A DNA stretch of 64,000 bases. Origin: Nematostella vectensis (lineage: Eukaryota; Cnidaria; Anthozoa; Actiniaria; Edwardsiidae). The stretch lies in assembly GCF_932526225.1 (NCBI RefSeq), contig NC_064035.1:2045501-2109500 (forward strand), given 5' to 3'. A model generated the notes under the pieces. The model was not told the origin of the DNA. It searched no databases and saw only the letters and a list, made by a program, of their open reading frames with translations. A program made the translations under genes and the position numbers. Positions 30,991 through 43,300 of the stretch are shown one piece after another; positions within the stretch are counted from its first letter, which is position 1, and each line of letters opens with the position of its first letter.

Positions 30991-32574
30991 AATATCCTCC
31001 TAAAGCCGTGCCCTGTATTTTCTTCATTCAGACTTTCCAAGCAACACTCTCCAAGCTAAAAGGATTCCGCATATTTCTGATACTGCAGGAACGTGACATC
31101 GTCAAAGCACACGCGCTTTTTTTGAGCTCCTAAAACCATATATAAGCAACATTTAATTATTGATTGGCTGGGAACCCATGTTACGATTATCGACAAAATC
31201 CCATAACAGGTTGCTTGCGTTGTGGAACTAACTAGAAGTAATAACATGAAAATACAAGCGGCGTAACATAAATCAATTTTGCCTTGCGACTTCAGTTTCC
31301 GTTATTTTTGCAACTTTGATTTAAAGACCGGTGATAAACATTCATTGAGAATGTGGGTACCTGGTGAGATATCGTCTACAAGAAACACATTAGGATTTTG
31401 AGGATTTCCCAGCTCGTCTTGACTTTATTTACATCTTTTACTACTTTAAATGCAAACACCAAGATCAAGCTATTCTCTCTATCCAAATCTCTGGGAACAA
31501 AGGCTACTTAACCATCGGATCACGGTGCATTAAGATAACGGTGCTGCCGGAGACCTTGATAATGGTAATGGGAAAAACCACTATCTAAGGAAAGAGATAG
31601 CGATCGTGTTTCGCACCCAATCAAGCACCTTTGATTTTTGTAATTTAGTGTTGTGAACCGTTAATGGACTCTAAACCTCTCAACGGATACAGAGCTATTA
31701 AAAGATTTAGTAACAATAGGAACAGTGTTTTCCGGTGTTGCTTACAAAACTCTCTTATGAAGAAAACCTCTCACGGTTACGATCTCAATATGATAAAGCT
31801 CCTCCTATCAGTAGCAATCTAAGACCTATGAAGTTCAAAGTTATATTTATTTTTTAATTGTTTACTGTTTAGAAAGCTTCGCGAGACTGCGTGACAGCGG
31901 GTAGCTATTATTAATAGTATCATTACCTATAGTCCTATCAACTTGAATTGGAAGCAAGCATAATTCAACTATGGTAATGAAGCTACATTGAAAGTGTTAG
32001 TAAATGTGATAAGAATCTACACTCTCCTCACGCGAAAAAGGCAAAACCTCGCTTTCTTCTGGGTATTAATAAATGTATTTGTCATCATAACGATAGCCCA
32101 GCAGTCGAAAGTGACAGAGGAAATATGATATATGGCAAATACTCAAAAATACTAATGCCATCCCCTCCCCCCCCCTCCTGTGCCTGTGTGATATGGTTTG
32201 ACGTCTGTCTGTTGTGATGCTTATCGGCTTTATCAAATTTGTACAAATCCAGCATGAGTAAGATTATTTTCTGGTGAAAGTGATACTACTCGATACATTT
32301 TGCCCCCTCACTTCGATGGCTACCATCGCACGAAAGTTTGACGTGGACAGAATAACAAACAATAAGTACAAAACACAACATGACAGGTATCTGGTTGTAA
32401 GTTTGTTGTTTGTGGCTGACTTTTACTAATTACAATAACACAAATCAAAACTCCATGCCTGATTGTCCAAGGACATTGGGGTTTAAAGAGCAACACAAGG
32501 AGTTATATATACTAACCATTTTTTGCTGTGTACCATTACCCATTCACCCCAAACTTTTTTAAGCAGCGGGTTGT

Positions 32575-32700
32575 AGCGCCCGTAAATGTAATAATTACCC
32601 GCAAATGTAAGAAACCAGCAAATGTAATAAGGTTTTACCTACAATTGTAATAGACCTGCAAATGTAATAAGGTTTTACCCGCAAATGTAATAAGGTTATG
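32575..32700. repeat. Degenerate GCAAATGTAATAAGG repeat
   Basis: About five imperfect copies of CCCGCAAATGTAATAAGGTT, spaced about 23-30 bases. Single related copies occur near 19627 and 35303. Confidence 0.75.
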
Positions 32701-33263
32701 AATGAAATGAAAGTGGTCAATTTTTATATCGGATAATTTTTCTATCGTGCCATAATTTATAACAGTTTCGAAGGGTTAAATAACGCAACTATTCTAAAAT
32801 ATTTATAAACATTCTAAAATATTTTAGAAATTTCACGAACAAGAAAAGATAGCTCTAAGGTCTTCGACAACTACCGCTATTAGGAATAAGATAGACTATT
32901 GTAAATGTGGTGAAATTTGCGATAAACTTTATGATGTATATACTATCCGCGAACTTGCTATTTTTTTGTTTATTATTTTTCTATTTTTTGCTTTATTGGT
33001 TATTGCTACACAATTGCAGAGAAAAGAAACAAGCGGTCGTAGGGGCGTGATCAAAAGCCATATAACTGAAAACATTGTGAACTAATTTTTTTTTTTTTAA
33101 TTTTTTTATTTAAAATCAGATCGTGTTAGTTACGGACGGATCATTAGAAAATCTAAAAAACTCTGATTGTGTGTTGCAGGTTTTCGAATATAATTGTCGA
33201 GCGGATTTTTTTCCGGCATGCACGTTTTTACTTTTTTATTTTATTTTATTTTATTTTATTTTT

Positions 33264-33290
33264 GGGGTAGGGGGTGGGGAGGGGGGGGGC
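33264..33290 (+). other. G-quadruplex-prone tract
   Basis: GGGGTAGGGGGTGGGGAGGG followed by more G: four or more G-runs with 1-2-base loops, directly after a (TTTTA)n run, in the shared upstream region about 960 bp before the protease gene start. Confidence 0.7.
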
Positions 33291-33901
33291 GCTGGGACAC
33301 GTTTCACTAATATAGAATCTGCAACACTCCACCAGATTTTCCACAGGTAGCCCAAGCTCTTTATTTGTCCCTAATGATATTTACGGTAGGGCAAAAAACA
33401 AATTAGTGAAAAACAAAAAAAAAAACTACTTTTTGAAAAGACGTGTTTAGTCTACTGTTGTGTTAATGATTACTTTTTGCTTTTAAGTTCTTTGGCCGTA
33501 TTAAAGCGCCTTTTTCAAGATTCAAGATGCGCCTTTTTTAAGATTTTACAATTTGAACTTTAACCAGAACGAAGTGAAAGGTAGGAAAGTTGGTTTGGAC
33601 AACTCACGTTCCGTCCTCAAAAGCACACTTCCTTCCTTAATCGCGCTCAAATCACGGCGACATCCTCACAGATAGCTGGAGTCCAACCAGCCCAAACCTC
33701 AGCGCCACACGATTTTCCATTTCAGAGGAATCCGGCAGAATATTCGTCTTTTGTCGCCGTAATATGCTTGCCAACAATGAATTTGGCAACTGTCTTCCTT
33801 CTTCCCCCTTCCCCTTCTCTCGCTTTTTTTGCTCGCCACAGGAATCCCGAAAACCGAAATTTCTGAATTAACCCACTGGAGAGCCGGCTCGCAGGCTAGC
33901 A

Positions 33902-34024
33902 ATCAAGTAGAGTTAGAGAGACAGCAAAGTATTGTGTGCATTACACGAGTAGGTTAAAAAGTCAAGTAGAGTTAGAGAGGCAGCAAAATATTGTGTGCGT
34001 TACACGAGTAGGTTAAAAAGTCAA
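33902..34024. repeat. 61-bp tandem duplication upstream of the protease gene
   Basis: Two copies sharing TCAAGTAGAGTTAGAGAG and TTACACGAGTAGGTTAAAAA, about 220 bases before the start codon at 34247, in the likely promoter or 5' UTR. Confidence 0.88.
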
Positions 34025-34246
34025 GTTGATTAAATGGGACAGGCATATCTGCTGCGCGTTTCAGATCTACCGGAAGCTCGACCGTGTCTGCGGTCAGAGA
34101 TATCATGACATCATAAGTAACTTGATACTCGATGTCCGTACTCTCGGGACAAATAGCCACATTCGATCTTCCTGTCCCAATACTTATTGAATCCTCGCAA
34201 GAGAGAAGACGTGCGACTTCAATTCAACAAGTCAGCATCAGACAGA

Positions 34247-34337
34247 ATGGAGAGGTTTAAATGTAGCAGAAGAAATCAGACGTGGATGTGTTGTTTGTTT
34301 TTAGTTTGCAATTTATCATTTCTAGTACCATCACAAG
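34247..34337 (+). CDS. Protease gene exon 1: signal peptide
   Basis: The first ATG in its open frame, then basic residues and a hydrophobic core ([18 protein letters not shown]). Donor CAAG|GTAAGA, phase 1. Confidence 0.8.
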
Positions 34338-37300
34338 GTAAGACAACCCTTGGTTGGTCAGGATTGACCACGCAGTTGGCAGACCGTCTCTATTCTCAGG
34401 GTTCTCCGGTTTTCCTCCCTCCACAAAACCAACAATTTCGATCTTAGCTGTGATCCGTGGTCAGACATGAGTTGTATGGCGGCTGAGGCGCCTTTCCATG
34501 CCTTCAACTCAACCACGTATGAATTTGCGCTCTCGTAATTCAGCATCTAGCTGCAATGAGAGTTATAAGCTATCCCTCCATTAATTATTTACTTACTTAC
34601 TTACTTATTTACTTACTTACTTATTTATTTATTCATTTATTGCTCGGAAGGAGCGCAGCGACCGGAGGGCAAGTCTAATCTTGGTATCGCATACAATTTT
34701 TTGTGTCCACACCACAGGCTTCCCAGCCGGTATTTTTATTTCATGCAGATCAGCGGTCTTTTAGCGCATGCGCGAGTTTCATAAAGTGGATGCGATTTTT
34801 CGTGTCCACACGCACCACAGGCTTCCCAGTCGGCTGATTTGTATTTTGATTTCATGCTGATCATGTTCGTCCCGTCCTCCGAGCATTCACTTTCTATTAG
34901 AAACTTCTAGTTTATTTATTCATGAGTCGCGTAGCAGCGGCTTTTATATGAACACAATGTTTATGGTTCCTTTGGCATGCTGCAGTAGTGATTTAGCTTC
35001 GCTGTAGGAAGGCTACACATCTTGATTACTGTACATTTGTCAATTTCCTTAGCTCATAATATCAATAGGAGATGATTTTTAATTTTCGTCTTGGTTAATC
35101 TGTTTTGGGGCTATGCCCTGAGGTATCTACCGGCCTCCGGGAAAATCGTATAATAATAAATAAATAATAAATAAATAAAAATAAATAAATATACATTGCC
35201 TTTGAGTATGCCGCCGAAATTTTATGCCACTTTTTTATGCAATTTTCGCAAAAAGTATAAACGGTAACAAAATGTACGCAATTGATATTTCAATGCTGAT
35301 TTCCGCAAATGTAATCCTGTTCACTGCGCGATTTCAGCTCCCGCTCGCGAAATGGCCGAAAACTAAACAGCTGTACTGGCAAAGCAATATAAGTCTCAGA
35401 AAACAAAAAGATCTTATAAGTTCCACACCATCGTTGTTCTATGGCAGGTTTCGTGCTTGCCTTATTCTCATGTTATCCTTCATTGCCCTATAGCGGACGA
35501 AGATGTTCGAATCTCGAACTCAGAAGGTTTTGACGCGCTTGTTGGCGCTCTGAGCGGGACGTTGGACCTCAATGAACCGGGTAAGAGATGGCGCAAGTCG
35601 CCATTCAGAAGAAAAGGGCAGAAGAAAAAGAGAGGGGAATGGAGGGTCTAGAACAGTGGGTAGGGAGGGCTAAACCAAGGGAGGGACTGGTGCCCCCTTT
35701 TGAGGTACATTTTATAAATGTTTGTGAGCTCAACTATCAACTCTACAGATGAACATCCCGCCATATGTTTTTAATATTAGTGATCCTGGCTTTTGGATAC
35801 GAGGGACGGCATGAAAGGGGAATATTAGAGGGAGAAAAAGAGTTCTTTTTTGTGCCACTCCACCTTGGAAGTGTTTAGTGTAGAAGTGTAGACTTCTTCT
35901 GCATAGTAAAGTGTACAGGGGAAAGAAACGGGTTTTTGTTACTAAAGTACTTCTGTTGGGACCAGTGTGAGATCTTTGCAGGACGTTTTCTTTTTCATTT
36001 AGAAATGAAAACAAAGTCAAAAAAAAAAAAAACACCTGACATGTGCCTACCTAATTTGCATACATTTCCAGCAAAAGACAAAACATCGAGCTCGAGCGAA
36101 TCACTAAAAAGCATACTCGGACTGGAAGAAACAGCTGACCAGGCACATCGCAGACGCAGAAGCATTGTTATCAGAAATGGCCCTAGTGGAAGGTTGTCTG
36201 TTCAAGGTCTCACAGCCAGTCAGAGCTGTGACGGGATCACTGTGTCGTGGCTTCCACCCAGCGTTCCTTACAGGTTACCGAAAATCTTGTTCATTTTTGG
36301 GGGCTAGCGAGGGGGGGGGGGGGGGGGGGGATTCAAGGGCGCTTATTTGAAGGGGGCGTGTTTTTTTTTAAACTAAAATCGGTTCTGTATGAATAGCAGT
36401 AATTCATATTCATGCAAGATCAAAGTAACAATAATAAGAGTGAATAATAAGGTAATGAATATTTTAAAAACCTCGAGTTTAAATTGTATATATCAAGATA
36501 ACAACACAACACAACAAAACACAATACAACACAATACAACACAACACAACAACAGAACACAACACAACACAATACAACACGACACAATACAACACAACAC
36601 AACACAACACAACACAATACAACACAACACAACACAACACAACACAACACAACACAACACAACACAATACAATACAATACAATAAACTTTATTTAACGAG
36701 GGTAACATAACTTTTCACAGTTTTTTAACCCATGGTCCTCCTAAACTATACTATACTAGCTCTAAATTTAGAAATAATACTATAATAGTAATATCCCCCC
36801 TACTCGATTCTAACACATTTTTTAATCCTTATCTCCTTTCTAGCTCGATGTATGAATACACTAACTCAGAATTCAAGTACTATAACATATACCGGAGTAC
36901 ATCGTTTTTCAACGACGTCACAGGTATGCAGCCCTACGCCACGGGTCAGCACGAGGAGGCGCTCAGGCGCGTACAGGTCACTTCCTGGACGGACCGCTAC
37001 CCTGTTGCTATGACAACCTGGTTCTATGCTGTCACTGTTGTGGATGGTAGCGGCCAGGAAGGCAAACAAGTCACAGCTCAAAAGGTTAATGAATAGTCCA
37101 AGGGTTAATTGTTGTCCCTGTCCATCACCCTGGACTCAAGGCGTTAATCTGCATCTAGTGGAAGCCCTTTCTTTTCGTTCAGTTACCCGACTCTTTACTT
37201 GCCCTCCTTTGTGGCGGCTTCAGGCGCGTGCATGTTGCGCGCGCACCCCCCTTGGCGGCCAAAAAGAGGGTAATTTCTTATTATGGAATCTTTAAATACT

Positions 37301-40300
37301 ATGCTTTTTCCACATGATACCTATGGCCGTTCCCTACCCCTCAGCCATTCCTAGCTACGCGCCTGCGGCTTCTTGTCCTTTGTTCGGACGTGCTGAGAGT
37401 TAGTGTGAATTTTCTTACAAACCATACTCATCCAAACAGTTAAATTTCTATCGAAAGGGGTTTATTTTTGGTTTAGTATTTCATTACCGAACCCTAGAAT
37501 TACTTGCACTTACACCCTCACCCTCGCCACAATCCGCTTAGCACCTCTTTTGTCACCCCAGGTTACTCTCGTCACCTAACACCTTCCACCCTTTTCACCA
37601 AATTCGCCACCCTATATTGTAATTCCCGTAGAAAACTAGTACTCCTGCTCCCCTAAACATGTCCGATACTCTTTGATTTGTATTTATACCCTGCAAAGGC
37701 CTCCAGGTTACTATTCGTCTCTTCCCCAACTCCCCTTATCAGGTCCTCTTGCCTCTTGCCATGTCAAACTTCTTGTATGAACAACGCCATATTCCCATAA
37801 GCGCGTTTCTCTCTTTCGCTGCGACGCTTGTCGCCTCAACCTTGACCCACTCCCCATGTCAAGCTTCTTGTATGAAACTCTCCCGATTTGTCCCACTACG
37901 CCACACTATCATAAGCGCATTTCCTTTTGCTGCCACACTTGGTAGCTTGTTTTTTCATCCTTGCCCCACTCCCCTTAACATGGTCTTCCATCCCAGGTCC
38001 AGCGTATCCCCGCCGTGCAAAAGGAGGGCAGCCCTGTTATTATGATGCCCTCACTTCTCCAAGGCCGGGTTCTCCACCACAGCATGGCGTATAATCCCAA
38101 CAGGAACGAGTATTTCGTGGCCTTTGATCTCGATATTAACGGCGACAACCGACCGGACCGCCTGTATGGAGTAAGACTCAATCCGTCAGGAGTCATTATG
38201 GATAAAACGATACTGAATTTCACGGCAAATATCCCTGGATGGGTTGGCGGTATGCATTATAGTAGCATTATATGATACCTTTTTTAGCTAAGAAGACATT
38301 GTAGTTTAGTAACAAAGTGTAAAGGACGGAGATGCGGGTAACCACAATTGTCATACTAAACGCATGTCATAGTATAAAAGAATGATTTCGGTTGTTGATC
38401 CGCTACATGAATTAACTGCAGCGGGATTTATCGAGAAGAGAAGGAGGGTGCGACAACATAAGTATATCAATTATTCTTCCGTCGTGTATTCTTATATATT
38501 TCATCGTACTGTAAACTTGATTTTTATAAAGGTATTTGTAGCATAGCTCCTTGTTACCTTCTAAAATTCCACTATGCCCGCTGGACATTTGCACTAAGGA
38601 GGCATAAATACAGTGCGAGCCTCGGTTTCAGGCGAACGGTTCGCAAATACCAACGAGGCCCCTCAACGAGGCCAAAGAAAGTGAGCTCTTGTTAATATTC
38701 TTTTTTAGGTGAGCAAGGCTGGCCTTCAGCTGTATTTAATCCACGCCACAATGAGTTCTTCGTGTTGTTTCACTTCCGGTCTATGAGGCACTTCTTCCGG
38801 AAGTTCGTCATACTTGGTCAGCGGGTGATGTCAGCCAAGACGGAGAGAGCGGCAGCTCCAACGCTTGTTGTCAAGGCCACGTCTAATAATGGCAAAAAGA
38901 AAGCGGACGCCAAGGAACCCAAACTTCTATACAACCCTCAAACGGGTAAGAAGATGTCGCCTTATCTGAGGCACGCTTTCAATTTGTCAACTTTTTACGT
39001 GCCCTTTTACACACGATTTTCGCGTTTTTACTCTTAATGTGCGAAATGCGAAAATAATTTTCCCTTTTATAGCCTTTTTATCTTCTTTTAAATCGTGTTT
39101 ATCTCTTCTTTCCCTCTCTTTCTTTTTCTCTTTCCATTTTTTTCTTTTATTTTCTTACTTGTTTTATTTCCTTCTCTTTCTTCTTCTTTCCGTAATCAGC
39201 ATTAATCATCATTTAATAACTAGATGATGAAACGTGAAAGAATAGTAATCGAACGCGTTATCCATTTTAGGTGGGTACGTAGCGTCGGTGATAATAGCAA
39301 TGCCCAAGAAGGATGTCGCATCCTTGTTTCTGGACAGAGATGGCCGTATGCAGGCCTCCGCTCAGATCTGCAGCTTCAAGGGCCACGCTTACGAACACAA
39401 CCTCTTCCTGGACTCCAAACGCAATGAGTTTTTCTTCACGTGTTTAGTCGAGACCCGCGGAGCGAAAATGCTCAACGTCAAGGTTAGTTATACTCACGAA
39501 TACAGTAATAGGTATGACGTTATATAGAATGATTCTAAGTAGTGATGATTAGGAAGATAAACATTATCATGACGTGATAAGAAGCTCAGAGAAAAGTTTG
39601 AAATTTACTGCTAAATTGAGGTTCTTTCCGGCTTTATTCTACTACACTGCATTCCAGATAGGAAAGACGTCATAGTATTCTGTAGCATCTAGTGCCATCA
39701 GTACATCCCATAACTTCTGGAGTAAAAAAAGTTGGCTAAACGATTACTTCAAGCGAGGGTTTACCTTGCGTAATACGACAAATAAGACGGTGCTTATATG
39801 ATATATGTTGCAATTGTCCTATGCGCAGATGCAGAACCGCCATGTTATTGACACATCGTAAGATAGGAGACAATGATGCATGTTTTTGTTTGGTGACGCA
39901 GATGGAGAACAAGCCGTACGTTCTGGTTATGACGAAGAAAAACGCTACTGGGGGTCACGCGTCCAACATACCCAACCCAGAGACAAAAAACATGGTCAGC
40001 TTCACTACAAAGCGAGATGGTCACGTGGAAGGCTATTATAGCGAGAAGAAAGATAGGTAAGACGCGTCACGCAAATAAGGATAGGTAAGACGCGTCACGC
40101 AATAAGGATAGGTAAGACGCGTCACGCAATAAGGATAGGTCAAACGCGTCTCGCAAATAAGGATAGGTAAGACGCATCAAGCAATAAAGATAGGTATGGC
40201 GCGCACGCAATAAGGATAGTTATGACGCGTCTCGCAAATAAAGATAGGTATGACGCGTCACGCAAGAAGGATAGGAACAGTAGTATAAGGATAGGTACAG

Positions 40301-43300
40301 TGGTATAAAATAGATATTAGTAGGATTATCACGAGAGATACGTAGGTTAGGCTTGTAAAGTTCATTTCGATGGCATGCTACTCGTCTAGTTCATGATAAG
40401 TAGTACAGATTTTCAACCATTTTGGAATTGTTTCATGGCAGGCTGATGCTTTTCTGGGAAGACAATGTAAATGGCCGACATGTCATACGAAAAGCGATTG
40501 TTGGGCTTTCTACCAAGTTCTTCGCTCGTGAGGTCAGCCAAGAAGTTTGCACCGTCACCAAGGAAGTACGCACCCCTGTCCCCCTACCCCTCCCCTTGTC
40601 GGGATCACATTACTTACTCTGGCAGGAGAGGGATCGCACATCTTGGAGCATTGGAGGCCAACTGCTGAAAGGAAGCTTCAATCTTGCTAACCGAGAACAA
40701 AGGTACGTGGCTTCATAGCTTTCTTTTGGGGGGAACATTATCTCCGGGAAAGGCATATTTGCGCTTGGTGTGTGACACCAACTTAAAAAAACTATCTTGC
40801 TATCCGAGAGTCATTGGCTTCGCTCTTTAGACGACGAACTTGATGCGAACAGAAAAATTGGACTAAGGAGACCCAGTCTTATTCCCTCTCTCATCTGCGC
40901 AGTGCTCCATGGTATTAACGCCGCATCGTGTTTTTCAGGTTCCCTGTGGTTGTACATAACATGCGCTCTGATATGGGATTTGTCGTTTGGCAAGAAGTCT
41001 TTGGTAACCAAGTCAAGCTTGTAGGTAGACACTTCCAGTACTCATCGTCTTATACGTGCACGCCGCAATGCACGGGTGATCAGCAGTGCTACCAGCAAAA
41101 CACATGCGCAAAACCGATAAGTGAGTATTGCAGTAGCTACCAGACTTCCATTCCTAATCCCTGGAGTATTCATTCGTCTTGTGAACTCTAACTTTTGACT
41201 GATTGCGGTTCAACGATTGAATACCCCATTCCCTCTAAAAGGCGAAGAGGAAAAGGGCCCTAGAGATGAGGTTGACAACCATTTTTGTGACGTCATAGCT
41301 CTTCCCATTCCTCTATTTTTTCCCCACATTTTATTTTTTGCTGAGCTCGAATTTTGTGTACACAGCTACTCAGTCGCATTTTCGCTTCTCGATAGAGCTT
41401 TCATTCCTCTTTCTAAACATTCATTTTGTGTAATGTTGTTTTTTGTCAACCATGGTTTTGTAACGTCACAGCTGGCTGCTCCTCAAGGCCTTGTAGTCAC
41501 GTGTGCAAAACGTTGCCAGATGGGAGATATAGTTGCGCATGCCCAAAGTACATGCACCTCGCCGCTGATGGAAAGACGTGCACAGGAGGACTCGGTAAGC
41601 TGATTTTGCTCCTGCTCTTATTGAACCATAATTACGTACAACTCTTTGAACCAATAATTTAAAGATTACAGGTTTTCAGAAAAGGCTTATGTATATAAAA
41701 TGTATAAAGACTAAATAAAAAGAGTCGGCACGATCTGTGAAGGGTAGCTTTCGCAACACGAGTCTTGGAATCTCTGAGACAAGATGCCATTGCCTTTACA
41801 GAAAGGTTGTTCCGAAGCGACACGCAAATACGATTGACAGTCATTCCACTTGTCCGTCATGACAGTCGTCCCACTTGTCCGTCATGACAGTCGTCCCACT
41901 TGTCCATCATGACAGTCGTCCCACTTGTCCGTCATGACAGTCGTCCCACTTGTCCGTCATGACAGTCGTCCCACGTGTCCGTCATGACAGTCGTCCCACT
42001 TGTTTGTCATGACAGTCGTACCACTTTCATATTGTTTGTTCGGAATGTCAAGTATAGTATATTAATTCAAACTACATCTTTTATGATGACATTTACATGG
42101 ATTCCGATTTTTCCCACACGTAGAGCCGTGCTTCGGCAGAACTCCACTCAAGGACTCGAGTAACAATAATCTGTTTTGCGGGCGTGGTGCGGGACGGCGG
42201 GACTGTCCTGCGGGATCGTTCTGTCACATCCACCCTACAGACCGTTTTGCCGTCTGTTGTAAAGGTACAAATTTGCATGTATAGCGAATCATTCGATCTC
42301 TATCTTATAGATTAATTCCCCCAGAGCGACATCGACGAATGACAAGACACACACTCTAAGTTTGGCACAGAGAGAAGTTTATTTGCAAAGTGCACAAATC
42401 AAATATAAAAATAACACAAAATATGGCAAATAAAACTTCTTTGCCCCCAAACCAGGGTGTAGTGCATAACAGGGTATATGGGTGTAGTGCATATTAAGGT
42501 ATATGGGTGTGGTGCATAACAGGGTAAATGGGTGTAGTGCATAACAGTGTATATGGGTGTAGTACATAACAGGGTATATGGGTGTAGTGCATAACATGGT
42601 ATATGGGTGTAGTGCATAACATGGTATAAGGGTGTAGTGTATATTAAGGTATATGGGTGTAGTACATAACAGGGTATATGGGTGTAGTGCATAACATGGT
42701 ATATGGGTGTAGTGCATAACAGGGTATATGGGTGTAGTGTATAACAGGGTATATGGGTGTAGTGCATAACAGGGTATATGGGTGTAGTGTATAACAGGGT
42801 ATATGGGTGTAGTGCATAACAGGGTATATGAGTGTAGTGTATATTAAGGTATATGGGTGTAGTGTATAACAGGGTATATGGGTGTAGAGCATAACAGGGT
42901 ATATGGGTGTAGTGTATAACAGGGTATATGGGTGTAGTGTATAACAGGGTATATGGGTGTAGTGCATAACAGGGTATATGAGTGTAGTGTATATTAAGGT
43001 ATATGGGTGTAGTGTATAACAGGGTATATGGGTGTAGAGCATAACAGGGTATATGGGTGTAGAGCATAACAGGGTATATGGGTGTAGTGCATAACAGGGT
43101 ATATGGGTGTAGTGTATATTAAGGTTTATGGGTGTAGTGTATATTAAGGTATATGGGTGTAGTGTATAACAGGGTATATGGGTGTAGTGCATAACAGGGT
43201 ATATGGGTGTAGTGCATAACAGTGTATATAGGTGTAGTGCATAACAGGGTATATGGGTACAGTGTATAACAGGGTATATGGGTGTAGTGTATAACAGGGT

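Larger units (their letters stand above)
30991..34246. other. Head-to-head intergenic region
   Basis: Between the starts of the minus-strand channel fusion and the plus-strand protease gene. It holds a degenerate repeat (32575-32700), a TTTTA run and G-rich tract (33232-33290) and a tandem duplication (33900-34025). No third gene is supported. Confidence 0.55.

Noticed and set aside
33699-34160. Two ~65-codon minus-strand frames as small genes or first exons
   Set aside because: No signal peptide, domain or fitting splice donors. The channel gene start at 30990 is better supported.
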